From assembly GCA_015655445.1 (NCBI GenBank), contig JAATFA010000009.1:1-45842 (forward strand): 45,842 bases of DNA. Reading direction: 5' to 3'. The position numbers and the translations under genes were made by a program. This document shows positions 40,249 to 45,842 of the stretch, one piece after another. This stretch comes from Actinomycetales bacterium (GTDB lineage Bacteria; Actinomycetota; Actinomycetes; Actinomycetales; Microbacteriaceae). The notes beneath the pieces are model-generated. The model made no database searches, was not told where the DNA came from, and saw only the letters and a list, made by a program, of their open reading frames with translations. Within the stretch, counting starts at the first letter, position 1, and the number at the start of each line of letters is the position of its first letter.

Positions 40249-43200
40249 TCGTCACCGCCGGGACGACATGCCAGCGCAGGGACTCGGTGCCGGGGCGATG
40301 CTCGTCGAGCTCGAGCCGGCCCTCGAACTCGGCCGCCGCGATGAGACGCGCGGCGCGCGTCACGCGCTCACGGAAGGCCGCGAGCTCCTCCGGGCCGAAC
40401 GGAGCCTGCTCGGCGATGCGGTAGGGCGCCTTCGTCGTCGGCTTGACGAAGAGAAGCCGCGCGCCCCCGGCGCGATGGCCTTCCTCGAGGCCCTCGACGA
40501 GGCCCGCGGCGTACGCCGCCTGATATGCCTCGAGCTGGGGGTTCGCCTCCGCCTTGACGGGGTTGCCCGTCTTGAGGTCGACGATGACGACGCGCCCGTC
40601 GGGGAGCCGCTCGACGCGGTCGATCGTGCCGTGCACGACAGCGCGGTCGACCTCGAGCTCGAACGCGTGCTCGGCCGCGACCGCGCGCGCCCCCTCTGCC
40701 TCGCACCGCGCGAGGTAGGCGGCGATGCCGTCCGTCATCCGGCGGGCGAGCCGACGCTCGCGCTCGGCGATCCATGGCGACTCGAAGACGAGCTCCGACC
40801 ACCGCTCGTCGACCCGGCGCCAGATCGCCTCCGCGTCCGGGCCCTCCGCCGTCTCGAGCGCCCAGTGCAGGATCGTGCCGAGTGTGAGCGCGGGCGACCG
40901 CGACGCGCCGCCGACGCGATCGAGGAACCAGTGCAGCGGCGCCTCCTCGAGCCGCTCGATGCCGGACGGAGAGACGGGCACGCGCACCGCCGGGTCGTCG
41001 AGGTCGAACAGCGGCGCGTCGGTCGAGAGCGGGAGCAGCCCGTGCCAGTCGGCCGGATCGGCGCCCGGCACGCCCTCGGCGGCGAGCCGGGCGAGCGAGG
41101 ACGCCGCCGCGCGGCGGCGCGCGAGGGGGGAGCCGGGCGTCGTCAGCTCGCGACGCAGCGCGCCCACGGCCGCGCCCAGCGAGAGCGGCCGCGCCGCCGC
41201 CGCGTCCACGCGCGTCGCGCCCGGAGGCACGAGGCTCAGCAGCACGCTCGGCGCCTCGTCCTCGTTCGCGACGGCGGCGACGAGCACGCGCCGCGAGGCC
41301 CGCGAGACGGCGAGCGCGAACATCCGCAGCTCGTCGTCGCGCACGACGCGCCGCTCGTCGACGGCGCCCTCCGGCAGCCCCGTGACGAGCTCGACGAGCC
41401 GCTGCGCGCCGAGGAGCGAGCCGCGCAAGCGCATGTTGGGCCACACGCCCTCCTGCACGTCGGCGATCGCGACGACGTCGAACTCCATGCCGACCGTGCC
41501 CGCCGGCGTCGTCACGAGCACGCTCTGCTGGCGCGCGCGCGGCGCGAGAAGGTCCTCCGCGACCTCGGCGGAGAGCACGGAGTCGACGAACGAGCGCGGT
41601 CGCGCGTCGGGGGCGCGCTCGACGAAGCGGCGCGCGGCGGAGAAGAGCGCGAGCACGGCGTCGAGATCACGGTTCGCCTCGTCCGCGGCGATCCCCGCGG
41701 TCGACGCGTCGGCGGCCCAGCGGTCGGCGAGGCCGCTGCGCTCCCACACGACCCACAGCAGGTCCTCGATGCTCGCGCCTTCGCCCGCCCGCGCGCGCAC
41801 GGCCGCGATGCTGCCCGCGATCCGCAGCGCGGCCCGGCCCACGCGATGGTCGATCGTCGCGAGCCGGGCGGGGTCGAGCAGCGCCTCCGCGACGAGGACG
41901 CCCGCGGGACGCACACCGCCGCCCGCGAGCTCCTCGGCGCGCAGGGCGAGCCTGAGCGTGCGCAGGCCGAGGCGGTCGAGGCCGCCGTACGGGGAGAGCA
42001 GCAGCTCGGCGGCGCGATGCTCGTCGAGCGCGGTCGCGGGGTCCTCGGCACTGCGCAGCGCGACGTCGACGATGTCGAGCAGGGTGCGCGCGGCGCGCTC
42101 CTCCCGCAGCGGTCGGCCGCCGCCCGTCGTGCGCGTGGGCACCTCGGCGATCGCGAACGCGCGCGCGACCTCCGCGACGCGCGCCCCGCTGCGAACGACG
42201 ATCGCCATGCGCTCCCACGGCACGCCGCGCTCGAGCCGCTCCTCGCGCAGCAGTCGCGCGAGCGCCGCGTACTGTCTCGCGGGCGTCGTCGCCTCGACGA
42301 GCGTGACGGAGTGCGGATGGGCGGGTCCCGCCGCGACGGCCGCTCGCTGCGCCCCCGCGGAGGCTGTGCCGATGCGCGCGACCACGGCGCTCGTGAGGGC
42401 GCGCAGCTGCGGGCCGTGCCGGTGCGCCCGCTCGAGCACGATCGTGCGCAGGCCCGGCACGCGCAGCTCGACGCCGAGCCGCCCGAGCGCGGCGGGGTCG
42501 CCACCGCGGAACCCGTTCGCGGCGACGTCCGGGTCGCCGAACGCGACGATCGCGACGCCGCGCCGCGCGAGGGCGCGCAGCATGCGCAGCACCGACTCCG
42601 TCGCCTCCTGCAGGTCGTCCACGGCGACGAGCCTCACGCCGCGCACGACCTCGTCCGCGTCCCCGCGCACGAGCGCCGCGGCGGCCGCGTCGAGCAGCTC
42701 GGACGGGTCGAGCGCGGCCGTGCCGGAGGCCGCGAGCACCGCGAGGTACTCGGCGAAGAACTCGCTCGCGGCGACCCACTCCGGCCGGTGCGAGCGGCGT
42801 CCGAGGTCGGCGAGCGCGGCGGGCGAGACGCCGTGCTCGGTGCAGCGCATGAAGAGCTCGCGCAGCTCGGTGCGGAAGGCGCGCACGGAGCGCACCTCGG
42901 GGCCGAGCTCGGGCGGCCACGCCGGGCCGCGGCCCTCGGCGAGGTGCCCCTCGAGCAGCTCGCGGAAGATCGCGTCCTGCTCGCCGCCGCTCAGGAGCGT
43001 GGGCCGCGCGTCGGAGCCCGCTGCCGCGGCGTGCACGAGCTGGAAGGCGAACGATGCGGGCGTCCGCGCGAGCGGCCCCGTCGTGGGCAGGGCGACGCGA
43101 CGGGCCAGCCGGTCGCGCAGCCGCGTGGCCGACGCGCGCGTCGGGGCGAGCACGAGCACCTCCCCCGGCGCCCATCCGCGCGCGCACACGCGATCGGCGA

Positions 43201-43351
43201 CGAGCTCGACGAGCGTCGTCGTCTTGCCCGTGCCGGGCGCGCCGAGGACCGCCGCGCTCGCCTCCCCGGGCAGGTCGACGACCGCGCGCTGCGCCGGGTC
43301 GAGCACGAGCGCGCGCTCGGCCGCCGCCGCGATGAAGCCCGCCTCGCCCAT
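40241..43351 (-). CDS. adnA: AdnA-like helicase-nuclease subunit
   Basis: A 1036-residue protein with a UvrD/PcrA-like motor and C-terminal nuclease, the AdnA half of AdnAB. Walker A is GAPGTGKT (37-44), with APTRASATRLRDRL after it; VDDLQEATESVL replaces the usual DEXQD block and VQEGVWPNMRLRGSLLG lies in the late motor region. The nuclease has HGTIDRVERLPDGR, IVDLKTGNPVK and QLEAYQAAYAAG. The ATG at 43351 lies just before similarity begins; longer upstream frame is excluded because it would cross DUF3107 and the small membrane gene on the other strand. First gene of the adnAB operon, divergent from the DUF3107 gene. Confidence 0.92.
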   Translation of the reverse strand: MGEAGFIAAAAERALVLDPAQRAVVDLPGEASAAVLGAPGTGKTTTLVELVADRVCARGWAPGEVLVLAPTRASATRLRDRLARRVALPTTGPLARTPASFAFQLVHAAAAGSDARPTLLSGGEQDAIFRELLEGHLAEGRGPAWPPELGPEVRSVRAFRTELRELFMRCTEHGVSPAALADLGRRSHRPEWVAASEFFAEYLAVLAASGTAALDPSELLDAAAAALVRGDADEVVRGVRLVAVDDLQEATESVLRMLRALARRGVAIVAFGDPDVAANGFRGGDPAALGRLGVELRVPGLRTIVLERAHRHGPQLRALTSAVVARIGTASAGAQRAAVAAGPAHPHSVTLVEATTPARQYAALARLLREERLERGVPWERMAIVVRSGARVAEVARAFAIAEVPTRTTGGGRPLREERAARTLLDIVDVALRSAEDPATALDEHRAAELLLSPYGGLDRLGLRTLRLALRAEELAGGGVRPAGVLVAEALLDPARLATIDHRVGRAALRIAGSIAAVRARAGEGASIEDLLWVVWERSGLADRWAADASTAGIAADEANRDLDAVLALFSAARRFVERAPDARPRSFVDSVLSAEVAEDLLAPRARQQSVLVTTPAGTVGMEFDVVAIADVQEGVWPNMRLRGSLLGAQRLVELVTGLPEGAVDERRVVRDDELRMFALAVSRASRRVLVAAVANEDEAPSVLLSLVPPGATRVDAAAARPLSLGAAVGALRRELTTPGSPLARRRAAASSLARLAAEGVPGADPADWHGLLPLSTDAPLFDLDDPAVRVPVSPSGIERLEEAPLHWFLDRVGGASRSPALTLGTILHWALETAEGPDAEAIWRRVDERWSELVFESPWIAERERRLARRMTDGIAAYLARCEAEGARAVAAEHAFELEVDRAVVHGTIDRVERLPDGRVVIVDLKTGNPVKAEANPQLEAYQAAYAAGLVEGLEEGHRAGGARLLFVKPTTKAPYRIAEQAPFGPEELAAFRERVTRAARLIAAAEFEGRLELDEHRPGTESLRWHVVPAVTSD

Positions 43352-43479
43352 GTCGCGTCCACGGTAGCCGGGACCGCGGACATCGCGGTCGCGCCCGGCC
43401 ACCCTCGCGCCCGTCCGCAGCCTCCGCGAGCCGCGCTTCTGCCGAGAGAGAACGACGCGGGAGGCGCGCGCGCGTGCCG

Positions 43480-43485
43480 TAGCCT
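43480..43485 (+). promoter_or_regulatory. -10 box of a probable leaderless promoter
   Basis: TAGCCT ends exactly 7 nt before the GTG of the DUF3107 gene, a TANNNT-N7-RTG layout with no room for a ribosome site. Confidence 0.55.
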
Positions 43486-43492
43486 TGCGTTC

Positions 43493-43717
43493 GTGGACAT
43501 TCGCATCGGCATCCTCAACAGCCCCCGTGAGATCGCCTTCAGCTCGAACCAGGGCGCGGCCGAGATCGAGAAGATCGTCGCGGATGCGCTCGAGAGCGAG
43601 CGCCGCTTCGTCTCCTTCGCGGATGAGAAGGGGAACACCTACATCGTCCACACCTCCTCGCTCGCCTACGTCGAGGTGGGGGCCGAGGAGCAGCGCCGCG
43701 TCGGGTTCGTCGCCTGA
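43493..43717 (+). CDS. DUF3107 family small protein
   Basis: A 74-residue protein of the DUF3107 family, conserved in Actinobacteria next to adnAB and DEAD helicase genes. It begins VDIRIGILNSPREIAF and ends AYVEVGAEEQRRVGFVA; the middle EIEKIVADALES is helical. The GTG start is preferred because family members start at this residue and a TAGCCT box lies 7 nt upstream. Function unknown. The small membrane gene follows 12 nt later and is likely co-transcribed. Confidence 0.9.
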   Translation: MDIRIGILNSPREIAFSSNQGAAEIEKIVADALESERRFVSFADEKGNTYIVHTSSLAYVEVGAEEQRRVGFVA

Positions 43718-43729
43718 GCGGAGGCGCGC

Positions 43730-44026
43730 GTGGAGCTCCTCTTCGTCACCGTCATCGCCGCGGGCATCGGCCTCATCGTCGCCGAGTCGCTCCGCCGGAG
43801 GCAGAGCTACGGCGTGCTCCTGCTGCCGGCCGTCGATGCCATGGTCACGGCGGCCGTGTGGGTGCTGCTCGTGTGGCTCGGCTGGAAGTTCGACGCGACC
43901 TGGATCTGGGTCGTGAGCCTCGTCGCGGGCGGCGTGGTCGCGATCGTCCTCGCGATCGTGCTGCCGCGCATGCGGGCCCACGCCGACGAGCGGCTCATGC
44001 AGCGCCTGCTCGCCGGTCGCGCCTGA
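43730..44026 (+). CDS. Small membrane protein, hypothetical
   Basis: A 98-residue protein with three predicted spans: LLFVTVIAAGIGLIVAESL, LLLPAVDAMVTAAVWVLLVW and IWVVSLVAGGVVAIVLAIV, ending in a basic tail (PRMRAHADERLMQRLLAG). The GTG start follows GGAGG. It lies 12 nt after DUF3107 in the same direction. I do not recognise a characterised family. Confidence 0.75.
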   Translation: MELLFVTVIAAGIGLIVAESLRRRQSYGVLLLPAVDAMVTAAVWVLLVWLGWKFDATWIWVVSLVAGGVVAIVLAIVLPRMRAHADERLMQRLLAGRA

Positions 44027-44037
44027 CCCTCCACGCG

Positions 44038-44054
44038 CCGGCGGCGGCCGCCGG
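44038..44054. terminator. GC hairpin between convergent genes
   Basis: CCGGCGG (44038-44044), loop CGG, CCGCCGG (44048-44054) form a 7-bp stem in the 75-bp gap between the small membrane gene and the ferritin-like gene, which converge. No T-tract on either side; read as a possible bidirectional terminator only. Confidence 0.35.
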
Positions 44055-44101
44055 ACGGCGCGCCTGGGTCCCACGCGGTGCCCGAGGGGCCCGCCGTCCC
44101 G

Positions 44102-44812
44102 TCACGCCGTGAGACCGAGCGCGTCCATCCGCCGTGTGTGGCCCGCGATGAGCTCGGTGAACGCTGGCTCGATCGCGGGGGCGTCCGCGTCGTGATCGCC
44201 GTCGACGATCGCCGCGCGCGCGACGAGGATCGTGTCGCCGACGAGACGCCGACCCCACAGCGCGAGCCGGGATGCGAGCCGCTCGTTCGCCTCGATGCCC
44301 TCCCGCAGGAGCGCCGCGAGCCCCTCCTCCCCCCGGTCGGCCGCGAGGGCGGACACGACGCGCTCGCCGAGCTCGCCCGGCAGGCCCGTCGCGAGCTCGA
44401 GGAAGAAGTCGTCGAGCAGTCCCGCCGTGAGATGGCTCGTGAGGAGCGACTCGAACCAGTCGTTCCCGCGCGTGCGCCGCTGGAACTCCTCGATGCGCGC
44501 CCGGTACGGCTCCATCGCGACGGCGGGGTCCTCCCCGCGCCGCCGCAGCTCCGCGACGAGCGCCTCGTGCTTGCGCAGCGCCGCGCCCGCCGCGTGGGCG
44601 CCCACCTCCTTGCCCGCGGTCGTCGGCGCGATCGCCACGACACGTCCGAGCGACTCGAAGAAGGCGAGCTGGAGGTAGGCGCACTGGGCGAGGAAGGGCA
44701 CCGCGGGGGGCACGAGCTCGGCGAGGCCGACGCGCGCGGCCGCCCGCCGCTGGTCCCGGGAGCCGATGCGCGGCGCCTCGACACGTCGCCGCCGGCGGAA
44801 CCAGAGCACCAC
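44102..44812 (-). CDS. Ferritin-like fold-containing protein
   Basis: A 236-residue, mostly helical protein of the actinobacterial ferritin-like group related to MiaE-type hydroxylases. Helices contain AQCAYLQLAFFESLGR, GAALRKHEALVAELRRRG, SHLTAGLLDDFFLELATGLP and LASRLALWGRRLVGDT. Candidate metal-ligand Glu/His residues (E in FFES, H in RKHE) are visible but a full di-iron set is not obvious. The GTG at 44812 lies 6 nt after a TACACT box, suggesting a leaderless mRNA. It is divergent from the DEAD helicase, a usual pairing. Function unknown. Confidence 0.8.
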   Translation of the reverse strand: MVLWFRRRRRVEAPRIGSRDQRRAAARVGLAELVPPAVPFLAQCAYLQLAFFESLGRVVAIAPTTAGKEVGAHAAGAALRKHEALVAELRRRGEDPAVAMEPYRARIEEFQRRTRGNDWFESLLTSHLTAGLLDDFFLELATGLPGELGERVVSALAADRGEEGLAALLREGIEANERLASRLALWGRRLVGDTILVARAAIVDGDHDADAPAIEPAFTELIAGHTRRMDALGLTA

Positions 44813-44818
44813 TCGCCC

Positions 44819-44824
44819 AGTGTA
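44819..44824 (-). promoter_or_regulatory. -10 box of a probable leaderless promoter
   Basis: On the minus strand TACACT lies 6 nt before the GTG start of the ferritin-like gene. Confidence 0.55.
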
Positions 44825-44861
44825 AAGGCGCGGTGAGCGGGGCCCCGTCGCCCGCGGCCGG

Positions 44862-44867
44862 TAGAAT
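44862..44867 (+). promoter_or_regulatory. -10 box for the DEAD-box helicase gene
   Basis: TAGAAT is the best -10 in the divergent gap, 33 bp before the TTG start, giving a leader of about 27 nt. It also contains the stop codon that closes the helicase frame upstream. Confidence 0.5.
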
Positions 44868-44900
44868 GAGCGGGTCCTCTTTGCAGATCGGCCACACTCC

Positions 44901-45842
44901 TTGACATTCAGCAAGCTCTCCATCGACCAGGACATGGTCGACTCCCTCAGCGCGGAAGGCATCGTCGACCCCTTCCCCATCCAGAGCCAGACGATCCCCC
45001 TCGCCCTCGCGGGGCAGGACATCATCGGCCAGGCGAAGACCGGCACCGGCAAGACCTTCGGGTTCGGCCTGCCCATCATCCAGCGCCTCGGTCCCGACCC
45101 CGAGCCGGGCGTGCAGGCGCTCGTCGTGGTCCCGACGCGCGAGCTCGCCATCCAGGTGAGCGAGGACCTCGCCCTCGCGGCCCGCAACCGTCCGACGCAC
45201 GTCGCCGCGATCTACGGCGGCAAGGCGTACGAGGGGCAGGTCGCCGAGCTGCAGGCGGGCGCCCAGATCGTCGTCGGCACGCCCGGGCGGCTGCTCGACC
45301 TCGCGGGGCAGCGCCTGCTGTCGCTCGGCAACGTGCGCGAGGTCGTGCTCGACGAGGCGGACCGGATGCTCGACCTCGGCTTCCTGCCGGACGTCGAGCG
45401 CCTCTTCGCCCTCGTGCCCCCGACGCGGCACACGATGCTCTTCTCCGCGACGATGCCCGGCCCCGTCATCGCGCTCGCCCGCCGGTTCATGAACCGGCCC
45501 GTGCACATCCGCGCGAGCGACCCGGACGAGACGATCACGCAGGCGAACATCCGCCACCTCGTCTACCGCGCGCACGCGCTCGACAAGGACGAGGTCATCG
45601 CGCGCATCCTGCAGGCCGAGGGCCGCGGCAAGACGGTCATCTTCACGCGCACGAAGCGCGCCGCCGCCAAGCTCGTCGAGGAGCTCAGCGACCGCGGCTT
45701 CCGCGCCGTCGCCGTGCACGGCGACATGAGCCAGGAGGCGCGCGAACGCTCGATGACGGCCTTCCGCGCGGGCAAGAAGGACGTGCTCATCGCGACCGAC
45801 GTGGCCGCGCGCGGCATCGACGTCGACGACGTGACGCACGTC
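44901..45842 (+). CDS. DEAD-box RNA helicase, N-terminal part (runs off the window)
   Basis: 314 codons are visible and the frame is open at the window end. All core motifs up to motif V are present: Q motif DPFPIQSQTIP, motif I AKTGTGKT, PTRELAIQ, TPGRLLDL, motif II VLDEADRMLDLGF, SATMP, VIFTRTKRAAAKL and IATDVAARGIDV. The TTG at 44901 (LTFSKLSIDQDMVDSL) is chosen because helicases of this group start at this residue; the frame closes at a TAG at 44862 and no ATG or GTG lies between. It unwinds RNA duplexes in ribosome assembly, RNA decay or cold adaptation; the C-terminal tail needed to tell which is not in view. Confidence 0.93.
   Translation, partial: MTFSKLSIDQDMVDSLSAEGIVDPFPIQSQTIPLALAGQDIIGQAKTGTGKTFGFGLPIIQRLGPDPEPGVQALVVVPTRELAIQVSEDLALAARNRPTHVAAIYGGKAYEGQVAELQAGAQIVVGTPGRLLDLAGQRLLSLGNVREVVLDEADRMLDLGFLPDVERLFALVPPTRHTMLFSATMPGPVIALARRFMNRPVHIRASDPDETITQANIRHLVYRAHALDKDEVIARILQAEGRGKTVIFTRTKRAAAKLVEELSDRGFRAVAVHGDMSQEARERSMTAFRAGKKDVLIATDVAARGIDVDDVTHV

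Noticed and set aside
1-45842. CRISPR arrays, insertion sequences, rRNA
   Set aside because: No regularly spaced repeats, transposase genes or rRNA sequence were seen.

Overview
The window is very GC-rich and gene-dense. It looks like a chromosomal segment of an actinobacterium, most likely Microbacteriaceae. The order UvrD-type helicase, NudC-like Nudix hydrolase, phosphotransferase-like gene, AdnB/AdnA helicase-nuclease, DUF3107, ferritin-like protein and DEAD-box helicase is an actinobacterial core arrangement. UPF0182, a YlbL-type PDZ/S16 protease and a DUF2342 protein lie in the same block. Many starts are GTG, stop and start codons often overlap (ATGA/GTGA), and several genes carry a TANNNT box 6-7 nt before the start codon, which suggests leaderless mRNAs.

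Region 1 (1-13 kb) is a catabolic/uptake cluster. It holds the end of an FMN reductase, a flavin reductase, a HisC-like aminotransferase, an IclR regulator, a complete oligopeptide-type ABC importer (fused ATPase, two permeases, lipoprotein), two NtaA/SnaA/DszA-type flavin monooxygenases, a class II aldolase-like protein and an MFS exporter. The reductases would supply FMNH2 to the monooxygenases. The substrate is unknown. A 16-bp perfect palindrome between iclR and the ABC operon has a near copy before the flavin reductase and is the probable IclR operator.

Region 2 (13-16.4 kb) has a HutD-family gene and a large exported (alpha/alpha)6-type glycosidase-like protein with a LacI-type operator just upstream.

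Region 3 (16.5-24 kb) is the most interesting part: a fluoride-response island. A clear fluoride (crcB) riboswitch is followed by a hairpin that holds the Shine-Dalgarno in its loop and the start codon in its stem. It precedes a tightly overlapped operon: two MutS-like ATPases without a mismatch-recognition domain, a 49-codon small ORF, a universal stress protein, a phosphoglycerate-mutase-like protein with an altered active site, an enolase (the classical fluoride target) and two CrcB/Fluc fluoride channel subunits. A second histidine phosphatase follows a terminator. The island ends beside an initiator tRNA gene.

Region 4 (24.2-45.8 kb) is core genome: tRNA-fMet, UPF0182, YlbL-like protease, DUF2342, a cyclodehydratase-like protein, a UvrD2-like helicase, a zinc-less NudC, a pseudokinase-like protein, a divergent MFS/LysR pair, AdnB and AdnA, DUF3107, a small membrane protein, a ferritin-like protein and the start of a DEAD-box RNA helicase that runs off the window.
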